A DNA stretch of 10,476 nt from an uncultured Lachnospiraceae bacterium. GTDB taxonomy: Bacteria; Bacillota; Clostridia; Lachnospirales; Lachnospiraceae. Location of the stretch: the NCBI GenBank assembly GCA_910585935.1, contig CAJUHN010000127.1:1-10476 (forward strand). Direction: 5' to 3'. Below, piece by piece: positions 1 through 5,381 of the stretch (positions are counted from its first letter, which is position 1; each line of letters starts with the position of its first letter). A program made the translations under genes and the position numbers. The notes under the pieces were generated by a model that ran no database searches, was not told the DNA's origin, and saw only the letters and a list, made by a program, of their open reading frames with translations.

Positions 1-62
1 TCCAAGGGGCTTCTTTTGGAATCGTTCCTTGCCGTAAGCTAGTTTATTGGCGGTTCTACAAA
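1..62 (-). repeat. Structured ~187-nt repeat, copy 0 (5' part, cut by window edge)
   Basis: Read on the minus strand this is the 5' portion of the repeat seen in full at 452-637, 4689-4876 and 5145-5332. It has the leader motif TGTAGAA, then AAACTAGC, then the left arm of the outer stem (GGCAAGGAACGATTCCA) and the start of the core (GAAGCCCCTTGGA). Positions 1-30 are nearly an exact reverse complement of 483-512, so this copy and copy 1 lie head to head. The window begins inside the most conserved part of the core, so the right arm and the 3' tail are not visible. Confidence 0.85.
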
Positions 63-190
63 CGTGAAGGTTATACCTTTATCATAAATAGTTTATTTTA
101 TGAATTAGACAGGGATTATGAAAGGTGATAGAATAGAGTTGTTTGCTGCTATAGTAATTTTACTAGGTACAAAGGGAGAAGAGAGATGTT

Positions 191-415
191 ATGGAAATTC
201 AGAATAATATAATAAAATATTAATCGGAAATTGCCAAATGTCCTGATCCTGAAAAAACTCTTTAGAATTTTAAAGACGGTATAACAAGAGTTAACAGCCA
301 AAAGTATGATGAGCAATTTAAAAATAGTGGATTTTTTACTATTGTGAGAAAAAATTCCACAAGTGATACTCGAATAGAAACACTGAAAATAATTGTGGAA
401 CATTTTCAGCCATAG
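191..415 (+). pseudogene. Decayed small ORF (~74 codons, two in-frame stops)
   Basis: One frame runs from ATG 191 to TAG 413-415 and is interrupted by TAA at 221-223 and TAG at 263-265. Ignoring these stops it encodes about 73 residues with protein-like composition: MEIQNNIIKY, then SEIAKCPDPEKTL, then NFKDGITRVNSQKYDEQF and further charged, helix-friendly residues ending in VEHFQP. A purine-rich GGGAG lies about 12 bases before the ATG. The frame is kept across both stops, which fits nonsense decay of a once-coding gene better than chance. I do not recognise the family. It fills the spacer between head-to-head repeat copies 0 and 1, so it could be cargo of a composite element or simply an old gene. 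The opposite strand is also open over much of this stretch, but that frame has poor protein character. Confidence 0.4.
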
Positions 416-451
416 TGATAGGAATTTATTACATATGTGAAGAAATTTCTG

Positions 452-637
452 TTTCTAGAATAGTCAAGAAACTAGCGAAGGAAAGGAACGATTCCAAAAG
501 AAGCCCCTTGGAAGACGTCGGCACTTAATGAGCAGTCCTGCTAGGGGCTGCGAATTTAGTGTCCGTTACGTCTGGAACGGAGCGAGAGCGCGGCTTTGTT
601 GGAACGTTCCTTTCCAAAGCGGAAACTCAGTCAAAAT
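452..637 (+). repeat. Structured ~187-nt repeat, copy 1
   Basis: Full copy. It has a 5' leader (TTTCTAGAATAGTC, then AAACTAGCG), an outer stem 480-496 with 600-615 (16 pairs, one bulged A), an inner stem GAAGCC with GGCTTT, a stem AGACGT with ACGTCT, a stem GGCACT with AGTGTCC (one bulge), and a terminal hairpin 532-539 with 544-551 and loop GCTA. On the 3' side GGAACGGAGC leads into GC-GAGA-GC, a GNRA-type mini-hairpin at 582-589. The same helices form in copies 2 and 3 with different bases, which indicates selection on structure. The 3' end lies about 46 bases before the -35 box at 684. No ORF is present, and I cannot assign a known RNA family. Confidence 0.9.
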
Positions 638-683
638 GTGATAGGGAAAACAACAAATTTTAGATTTTCTTTTATAGTGATAT

Positions 684-712
684 TTGACAGAGCATGATTA
701 GAATTGTATAAT
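684..712 (+). promoter_or_regulatory. Consensus sigma-A promoter for the 805-4206 gene cluster
   Basis: TTGACA at 684-689 and TATAAT at 707-712 are exact consensus hexamers with an ideal 17-base spacer in AT-rich sequence. Transcription would begin near 719, leaving a leader of about 85 bases before the first gene. No other good promoter was found up to 4206, so the cluster probably depends on this one, although sporulation promoters with weak consensus could be missed. Confidence 0.85.
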
Positions 713-804
713 AGAAATTGGATATTTTTTCTAATAGGAAAATGTTCTGAAAAAGATATCGATTTAGAAATATAGAAAAAAGATGGATGGGGGAATATGA
801 CTGT

Positions 805-2253
805 ATGGCAGAAATTAATTATTTAGCAAAAGAAGTAGAGAAGAGAAAGAATTTGGAAGTGAATCTTCCGAAATATTTCAATCAGTTACTCTCTATTTAT
901 TCTCAATATTCTTATATTCGTTTAGCGTTAAATTATTATACTTGTCATGAGCAAGTAATAGAGATACAAGAGAAAACAAAAGAGATTGAGGTATTAAAAG
1001 AAAAATTAGATACCATTATAAAAGAGAATATTTTAGGGGAGTTTTCGCCTGAAAAATTAGAGAAGGCTTTAGAAAAGGTGGATTCTATCCGAAATCAAAT
1101 TATTGAAAAGATGAAAAAATTAACGATATATACAGATGCTTTTCAAATTTATGAGTATGTGCTGAATCGTATAGAATTTCTATTTAATACAGAAATTCAA
1201 GAAAAAATGAAGGATTTTCAATATGAAAATATAGAAGAGGGCTTTATTAAGGATATTTTAAGGTATGTGGTTTCTGACAAAGATACTGCAAATATTAATA
1301 TAAAAATTACAGAGATAATCGGGCAGCTTCCTATTCGAATGACGAGGCAGAGGTATTTTGAAATCATTCAAGATAGTTTTTTTCTATATAAAGAAGCGGA
1401 TAAAGCTAGTTTAGAAGATTTTATTTATATGCTTCGTACTTGTAGTATGCTTGATTTAGAGCAATTAGGAGAAGAAGAAGAGAATAAAGATTTGTCTGAG
1501 ATTTTGAAAAAGTTAGAGAAGGCGGAATATAAAGAAGTACAAGAGGAAGATTTTAAGGAATTACAGAATATGTTAGAACAAGGAAATCATATTCTGACTC
1601 AGAGGACAAATTTATATATGATGTTAGAAGAAATCACAAATGATGTCTATATTTTATTGATGTCTTTACCTTATTCCATGAAAGAAGAAAAAGAAATTGA
1701 AATTTGCAGACAAATTATAGGAAAAGTGAATGAATATTCCGAAGAGAAAAAAGGAATAGAACAAACAGATGAGGCTGTATTCGATTTATATATGGAATTA
1801 GAAGGAAAACAGGAACGGCTTTATGAAAATATATGTTCTGGAAGTTATGCTCTCGATTCGTTAAAGGAAGAAGAGAGTTTGCTTAAAAGCCTTATGCTGG
1901 ATAAAATTTATCATATTTTACAAAGGATGGAGCAACTCGCTTCTGATAGTATTTTTATTGAACTAGACAGAAACACAGATAATAGGAAAGTAGAGGAAGA
2001 GGACTTAAAGAAGGCATTGAACGAATTTGTGATAGAGATGACAGAACAGTTCAAAAAACGCTCTAAGATGGTAAACAGAGGAATTATGGCTTCTACTTTA
2101 TCTGTTTTACCAGTATTTTTTAATAATTTAAAAGATGTGGAAGAGTATATCACACAATCTTTAAGAAATTGCAGTGATAGATCAGAACTCATCGCAGCGA
2201 TTTCCCTTTTATCTGATATAATAGCAAAAGAGAAAGAGGAAACTCTTGATTAA
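805..2253 (+). CDS. Conserved-looking helical protein of unknown function
   Basis: Predicted 482-residue soluble protein, very rich in Glu, Lys, Ile and Leu, with no signal peptide or clear membrane segment. Most of it reads as alpha-helix. Heptad-like charged stretches near residues 50-105 and 225-260 suggest coiled coils. A more distinctive patch, GQLPIRMTRQRYFEII, lies near residue 173 and may mark a conserved core. I do not recognise a family. Start choice: ATG 805 follows GGGGGA at 789-794 with a 10-base spacer. An in-frame ATG at 787 would add six residues but has no good ribosome site. It is the first gene after the 684-712 promoter and is 47 bases ahead of the next gene, followed by DUF2953 and ytfJ. 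The context hints at envelope or sporulation work, but this is inference only. Confidence 0.85.
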   Translation: MAEINYLAKEVEKRKNLEVNLPKYFNQLLSIYSQYSYIRLALNYYTCHEQVIEIQEKTKEIEVLKEKLDTIIKENILGEFSPEKLEKALEKVDSIRNQIIEKMKKLTIYTDAFQIYEYVLNRIEFLFNTEIQEKMKDFQYENIEEGFIKDILRYVVSDKDTANINIKITEIIGQLPIRMTRQRYFEIIQDSFFLYKEADKASLEDFIYMLRTCSMLDLEQLGEEEENKDLSEILKKLEKAEYKEVQEEDFKELQNMLEQGNHILTQRTNLYMMLEEITNDVYILLMSLPYSMKEEKEIEICRQIIGKVNEYSEEKKGIEQTDEAVFDLYMELEGKQERLYENICSGSYALDSLKEEESLLKSLMLDKIYHILQRMEQLASDSIFIELDRNTDNRKVEEEDLKKALNEFVIEMTEQFKKRSKMVNRGIMASTLSVLPVFFNNLKDVEEYITQSLRNCSDRSELIAAISLLSDIIAKEKEETLD

Positions 2254-2300
2254 ATTGGAAAAAAATTGGAATACTATAAAAAAGAGGAATAGGAGTTTTT

Positions 2301-2621
2301 ATGAGATGGTATCAGCAGCTTTATATAGGAGAAAATGCAAAGGGAAAAAAAGACAAAATTATTAATAAAATAAAAGAAAACAAATTGCAGAGAGATATTT
2401 ATGTGATTGCGCTTCCTTCTAACCCTGAAAATCTGCTTGACATTTATCCTGCTAAAGTTTTATTACAATCTCATTTTCAAAAACAGGATATTTGGATTTT
2501 GGGAATAGCAAAGGGCTATCAAGAAGCGATAGAGGGAGCAGGAAGAATCATAGTTTCTATTTATGAAGTTACAAAGGGTTTTGCAATAAAGGAATATTTC
2601 AAAAATCAAATGTTTGAATAA
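2301..2621 (+). CDS. Small conserved-looking cytoplasmic protein, function unknown
   Basis: 106-residue protein starting MRWYQQLYIGENAKGKK and behind a good ribosome site (AGGAG 2291-2295, five-base spacer). It has alternating strand and helix character: a basic helical N-terminal third, then DIYVIALPSNPENLLDIY, then DIWILGIAKGYQEAIE, which reads like strand-turn-helix units of a small alpha/beta fold. There is no signal peptide, membrane helix, cysteine cluster or catalytic motif that I can name. It sits between the large helical protein and the DUF2953 gene. The stop codon is 21 bases before the preferred start of DUF2953, so the genes are almost certainly co-transcribed. From memory, similar short proteins occur beside DUF2953 genes in Lachnospiraceae; this was not checked. 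Confidence 0.85.
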   Translation: MRWYQQLYIGENAKGKKDKIINKIKENKLQRDIYVIALPSNPENLLDIYPAKVLLQSHFQKQDIWILGIAKGYQEAIEGAGRIIVSIYEVTKGFAIKEYFKNQMFE

Positions 2622-2642
2622 ATGATAGCGAGGGGAGTGGAT

Positions 2643-3578
2643 ATGCTACATATAGTGTTGACAATAATAAAATTTGTAGGTATTCTTTTCTTATGTCTAT
2701 TATGTCTTTTTGTGCTTCTAGGATGTGCATTGATATTTGTTCCTGTGCACTATGAGGCGAAGGGAAGTTATTTAGAAAAAATAGAAGGAAAAATTCGATT
2801 TAGCTGGTTTTTGCGCTTTTTTTCCTTACAAGCTTCTTATGCAGGAGAAAAGACAACTCTTATCATAAAGATATGTGGGATCCCTTTGAGAAGAAAAAAA
2901 CAAAAAAGCGAGAAGAAACAAAAAAAGACAAGAAGGGATATAAAACATGAGAAAACAGAACAAGAAAAGTCAGAAACACCTCAAAAGCAAGAGAGGGATA
3001 TTTTCTTGGATAGAGAAGAGGAAAAAGAAAATACAGAAGGTAAAAAAGATCTATCAGGTGATGAGTGCTCTGAAAAAGAATCACAGAAAGATAGAGAAGT
3101 GTTTCAAGAGTTTGAAGGAAAACAAGAACAGAAAAAATTCAAAATTAATCTATTTGAGAAGATAAAACAAACCATAAAAAAGATAAAAGAGAGTATAAAG
3201 ACATTACAAAAAACAAAAGAAAAGATAAAGTCTTTTTTAGAGGAAAACAATATAAAAGCGATTTTCGGATTATGCAAAAGCCAAGTATTAATTCTATTTA
3301 AACATTTCAGACCTCGGAAATTAATATTAAATCTGCGTTTTGGCTTTGAAGATCCATCTATTACTGGAATGGTGTTAGGAGTTTTATGTGTATTATATCC
3401 TTTTTATAGGAATACTATAAATATAAAACCTGATTTTGAGAATAAAGTGTTAGAAGGAGATTTTTATTGTAAAGGAAGAATTCGTTTTTTTCATATGCTG
3501 GCGATAGGTTTTCGCATGTGGCGTGATAAAAACTTCCGAAAAATGATAAAAAATTTTATAAAAATAGGAGGAAAGTAA
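2643..3578 (+). CDS. DUF2953 membrane-anchored protein
   Basis: 311-residue protein with one N-terminal membrane helix (about residues 2-33), a short segment, a long Lys/Glu-rich low-complexity linker (about 82-195), and a C-terminal DUF2953-type domain. The domain shows the family pattern: GFEDPSITG (about 234-242), a LYPFY stretch, then DFENKVLEGD (264-273) and KGRIRFF (277-283). The family has no established biochemical role. In sporulating Clostridia and Bacilli its gene usually precedes ytfJ, as here. Start choice: ATG 2643 follows AGGGGAG with a five-base spacer. ATG 2622 directly after the upstream stop is in frame but lacks a ribosome site. The linker is unusually long and A-rich, so its length probably varies between relatives. 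The gene ends two bases before the ytfJ start, with the ytfJ ribosome site inside its last codons. Confidence 0.88.
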   Translation: MLHIVLTIIKFVGILFLCLLCLFVLLGCALIFVPVHYEAKGSYLEKIEGKIRFSWFLRFFSLQASYAGEKTTLIIKICGIPLRRKKQKSEKKQKKTRRDIKHEKTEQEKSETPQKQERDIFLDREEEKENTEGKKDLSGDECSEKESQKDREVFQEFEGKQEQKKFKINLFEKIKQTIKKIKESIKTLQKTKEKIKSFLEENNIKAIFGLCKSQVLILFKHFRPRKLILNLRFGFEDPSITGMVLGVLCVLYPFYRNTINIKPDFENKVLEGDFYCKGRIRFFHMLAIGFRMWRDKNFRKMIKNFIKIGGK

Positions 3579-3580
3579 AA

Positions 3581-3973
3581 ATGGCAGACAATAGTTTTAA
3601 TTCTACAGTGGAATCTTTATTCAAAGGAATGGATAATTTTATTACAACAAAAACAGTAGTTGGTGATGCAGTTACTGTAGGAGATACCATCATTTTGCCT
3701 TTAGTAGATGTAAGTTTTGGTGTGGGAGCAGGAGCAGTTTCTGAAGATAAGAAAAACAATGGAGCAGGTGGTATGGGAGGAAAAATCACACCTAGCGCAG
3801 TTTTAGTGATTCAGAATGGAACAACTAAATTGGTGAATGTAAAAAATCAAGATGGATTGACAAAGGTATTAGATATGGTACCAGATTTTATCAATAAATT
3901 TACAGGAAAAAATACGAACAAAGAAGAGGAAGAGGAGATAAAAACTCAAGAACAGAACAAGGAAGAAAAATAA
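3581..3973 (+). CDS. ytfJ: GerW/YtfJ family sporulation protein
   Basis: 130-residue protein of the YtfJ (GerW) family, known from spore-forming Firmicutes and linked to spore germination. Family signatures: an N-terminal helix (SFNSTVESLFKGMDNF), then VVGDAVTVGDTIILPLVDVSFGVGAGA (two stretches, about residues 26-52), a Gly-rich GAGGMGGKITPSAVLVI segment (61-77), and a helical part with KVLDMVPDFINKF (95-107). The tail after 108 is a Glu/Lys/Gln-rich charged extension that is likely disordered. There is no signal peptide. AGGAGG at 3566-3571 with a nine-base spacer supports ATG 3581 and lies inside the end of the DUF2953 gene, so translation of the two is tightly linked. No sporulation-sigma promoter is obvious directly upstream. 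Confidence 0.93.
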   Translation: MADNSFNSTVESLFKGMDNFITTKTVVGDAVTVGDTIILPLVDVSFGVGAGAVSEDKKNNGAGGMGGKITPSAVLVIQNGTTKLVNVKNQDGLTKVLDMVPDFINKFTGKNTNKEEEEEIKTQEQNKEEK

Positions 3974-4068
3974 AATACCAGTTGGAAATATCAACGTCAG
4001 AAAAAAGACTAGCATAAATAGAAAATTCTAGCATAGGATATAGTGTAGAAATGTGCTGGGAGAATCTT

Positions 4069-4206
4069 ATGTGCAGAATGATAGGATTTATTCTTTTTTG
4101 GATTGCAGTGGGCGTTGCACTATCTCTTTGTTTCCGAAGTTCTGTGACACGAACACTGTTAGCAATTATTTTATTAGTCTGTGGTTTTAATCTCTTTTGT
4201 AAGTAA
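4069..4206 (+). CDS. 45-aa hydrophobic membrane protein
   Basis: A short ORF encodes 45 residues, MCRMIGFILFWIAVGVALSL and onward, ending in GFNLFCK. It has two hydrophobic segments (about residues 5-21 and 29-44) separated by a short FRSSVTRT turn with Arg residues, which fits a small two-helix membrane hairpin. GGGAG at 4058-4062 with a six-base spacer supports ATG 4069. An in-frame ATG at 4051 has no ribosome site. The Cys residues near both ends are notable. It lies about 95 bases after ytfJ and before the shared terminator, so it is probably the last gene of the cluster. The function is unknown. Confidence is limited by the short length, although the ribosome site and clean two-segment profile support a real gene. 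Confidence 0.6.
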   Translation: MCRMIGFILFWIAVGVALSLCFRSSVTRTLLAIILLVCGFNLFCK

Positions 4207-4216
4207 ATAATAAAAC

Positions 4217-4254
4217 AGACGCTGAGTGCTTACGAGGCAGTTTATGATAATAAA
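4217..4254 (+). repeat. Diverged direct repeat of the left arm of the 4252-4353 inverted repeat
   Basis: The stretch beginning GACGCTGAGTGCTTACGAGG and ending TAATAAAC aligns with the next stretch beginning AACGCTGAAACACTTCATAAG and ending TAATAAA, at roughly 70 percent identity with small gaps by eye. It therefore looks like a degraded partial duplicate of the left half of the terminator-bearing inverted repeat. Confidence 0.5.
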
Positions 4255-4353
4255 CGCTGAAACACTTCATAAGCCAGCTTATTGTAATAAAAAACTGTCG
4301 GCAGTCCGGCAGTTTCTTTTTACTGAGTTGGCTTATGAAGTGTTTCAGCGTTT
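4252..4353. repeat. Perfect 25-bp inverted repeat enclosing a terminator
   Basis: The arm at 4252-4276 (AAACGCTGAAACACTTCATA plus AGCCA) is the exact reverse complement of 4329-4353. The arms enclose about 52 bases that hold the terminator hairpin at 4292-4321. Such long perfect arms exceed what termination needs, so this may be a small miniature inverted-repeat element that now supplies the terminator, or a deliberate long hairpin. An open frame across it (4226-4408) is an artefact of the palindrome. Confidence 0.9.
4292..4321. terminator. Bidirectional Rho-independent terminator
   Basis: The stem AAACTGTCGG (4292-4301) pairs with CCGGCAGTTT (4306-4315) around loop CAGT, with one G-T pair. 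On the plus strand it is followed by CTTTTT. On the minus strand the same stem is followed by a run of T (from AATAAAAAA at 4286-4294). It can thus end the 805-4206 transcript and the convergent rpmB transcript. Confidence 0.8.
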
Positions 4354-4378
4354 TCTAAATATAAGGACATTCTGTTTG

Positions 4379-4564
4379 TTATGCACGTTCTACAAGACCA
4401 CTCTTTAAACAAGAAGTACATACATAAATCTTCTTTGTTGCGCCATTTACTTTTGCACGAACGGATTTTACATTAGGTTTCCAAATAGCCTTGGTTTTTC
4501 TATTAGAATGACTTACGTTATTACCAAAGTGAACACCTTTGCCACAGATACTGCATTTTGCCAT
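4379..4564 (-). CDS. rpmB: 50S ribosomal protein L28
   Basis: 61-residue L28 protein of the large ribosomal subunit. The start MAKCSICGKG and the later YVCTSCLKSG give two Cys-x2-Cys pairs (residues 4/7 and 49/52), so this is the zinc-binding form. SHSNRKTKAIWKPNVKSVRA in the middle is the usual basic rRNA-binding stretch. The length is normal for Firmicutes. The AGGAGG ribosome site lies at 4572-4577 (read on the minus strand), seven bases before the ATG. It is the only minus-strand gene, convergent with the ytfJ cluster and divergent from rex, with its own promoter at 4617-4645. Confidence 0.97.
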   Translation of the reverse strand: MAKCSICGKGVHFGNNVSHSNRKTKAIWKPNVKSVRAKVNGATKKIYVCTSCLKSGLVERA

Positions 4565-4616
4565 AATTACACCTCCTAAAAACTATTAGATTCTCTTAGA
4601 ATCCAGAACATTTTTC

Positions 4617-4645
4617 ATTTTAACAGATAATATAAAATAATGCAA
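4617..4645 (-). promoter_or_regulatory. rpmB promoter
   Basis: On the minus strand TTGCAT (4640-4645) and TAAAAT (4617-4622) are separated by exactly 17 bases. The leader to rpmB is about 45 bases. It contains a small inverted repeat GATTCT/AGAATC (4589-4603) just ahead of the ribosome site, which might form a weak leader hairpin. No evidence of autoregulation is visible. Confidence 0.75.
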
Positions 4646-4688
4646 GCAGAAAATTTTTATTTTAAGAAGAATAGGTAGTTTTGGAAAC

Positions 4689-4876
4689 GTTTTGAGCAAA
4701 GGGGTCATACAGGGAAGAAAGTATTCCAACGAAGCCACGCTCCCGCTCCGTTCCAGACGTAACGGTACTAAATTCTCGGCACGTCACCGCACCGCTCATT
4801 AAGTGCCGACGTCTTCCAAGGGGCTTCTTATGGAATACTTTCTTCCCTGTGTTAGTTTATAGGCTATTCTACGAAA
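4689..4876 (-). repeat. Structured ~187-nt repeat, copy 2
   Basis: Full copy in minus orientation. The outer stem is 20 perfect base pairs (4709-4728 with 4831-4850; 5' arm ACAGGGAAGAAAGTATTCCA), with a sequence unlike the other copies except for the inner ATTCCA. Inner helices: GAAGCC with GGCTTC, AGACGT with ACGTCT, and CGGCACT with AGTACCG (one C-A mismatch). The apical hairpin (4777-4794) is entirely different in sequence from copies 1 and 3 but still forms seven pairs, two of them wobble, closed by a GTGA loop. The 3' mini-hairpin has GGGA, again GNRA. The 3' end points to the rpmB promoter, 43 bases away. Confidence 0.92.
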
Positions 4877-4895
4877 AGAAAGTTTGTTGTTTGCC

Positions 4896-5021
4896 CTAGC
4901 CCAATGCGGTTAACTTAAGCATGATATATAAGTATATCTTGAAAATTAGTATTAGAAAATTTGTTCTTACTGTTACAGTTTTAGAGTGTAAAAACTCTTA
5001 AGTTGACCACATTGGGCTTAG
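4896..5021. mobile_element. MITE-like element in the spacer between repeat copies 2 and 3
   Basis: The left end CTAGCCCAATGCGGTTAACT (4896 onward, to 4919) and the right end (4997-5021, containing GTTGACCACATTGGGC) are inverted repeats of about 24 bases with two substitutions and a one-base indel. They enclose about 77 AT-rich bases without an ORF. A total of 126 bp with long imperfect terminal inverted repeats is typical of a miniature inverted-repeat transposable element mobilised in trans by a full-length insertion sequence. I cannot name the parent family. A target duplication is not clear; only a TA-like dinucleotide is shared at the borders. Confidence 0.7.
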
Positions 5022-5036
5022 CATAGAAAAAAAGGA

Positions 5037-5141
5037 AAGAGTAACTTTGGTGATAAAATATAGATCATTGAGGAAATATTTTTCATAGTAACGAATAGAA
5101 AATAAAATGATTTCATTGTTATCATGAAACTAACTCTTTTT
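5037..5141. repeat. Imperfect inverted repeat beside the MITE
   Basis: AGAGTAACTTTGGTGATAA (5038-5056) resembles the reverse complement of TTATCATGAAACTAACTCT (5119-5137), with about four differences. It encloses about 62 AT-rich bases. It could be the ends of a second small miniature element or a long hairpin. It abuts the leader of repeat copy 3, and no ORF is present. Confidence 0.45.
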
Positions 5142-5144
5142 TCA

Positions 5145-5332
5145 AAAAGTAGAATAAACGACTAATTAGCGGAGGCAAGCACCTATTCCAAAAGAAGTCC
5201 CTTGGAAGACGTTGGTACTTAATGAGCAGTTCCATAAGGAGCTGCGAATTTAGTACCGCTACGTCTGGAACGGAGCGAGAGCGCGACTTCGTTGGAATAG
5301 GTGCTTGCCGTAGCGTTCCCCTTGGTATTCAG
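5145..5332 (+). repeat. Structured ~187-nt repeat, copy 3
   Basis: Full copy. The outer stem is 17 perfect pairs, 5174-5190 with 5293-5309 (GGCAAGCACCTATTCCA). An internal loop AAA/GT is followed by GAAGTC (5194-5199) with GACTTC (5285-5290), a U-A for C-G compensatory change relative to copy 2. Next come AGACGT (5207-5212) with ACGTCT (5261-5266), GGTACT (5214-5219) with AGTACC (5252-5257), and an apical hairpin GCAGTTCC/GGAGCTGC with loop ATAA (5226-5245). A GC-GAGA-GC mini-hairpin follows. The 3' end is about 49 bases before the rex -35 box, in the same orientation as rex. Confidence 0.92.
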
Positions 5333-5381
5333 GTAGGCTGACAGAATTATAATAGATTTTTAAATAAATATATACTAATGT

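Noticed and set aside
149..403. 84-codon minus-strand open frame between repeat copies 0 and 1
   Set aside because: Its Phe/Ile/Leu/Ser-rich composition looks like the shadow of AT-rich DNA and it has no good ribosome site. The plus-strand frame 191-415 has better protein character despite two stops.
452..637. The structured repeat as a riboswitch, retron RNA or IStron
   Set aside because: No aptamer consensus that I know, no reverse transcriptase or TnpB-like gene in the window, and copies lie upstream of promoters, not in mRNA leaders.
2863..3165. Open frames on both strands inside the Lys/Glu-rich linker of the DUF2953 gene
   Set aside because: Low-complexity A/G-rich DNA lacks stops in several frames. 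The DUF2953 frame is supported by its conserved C-terminus.
4226..4408. 60-codon plus-strand frame after the membrane protein
   Set aside because: It lies across the inverted repeat and terminator and runs antisense into rpmB, so it is a by-product of the palindrome.
1..5332. CRISPR array
   Set aside because: The repeats are ~187 nt, dispersed, in both orientations and not separated by regular short spacers. No cas genes are present.
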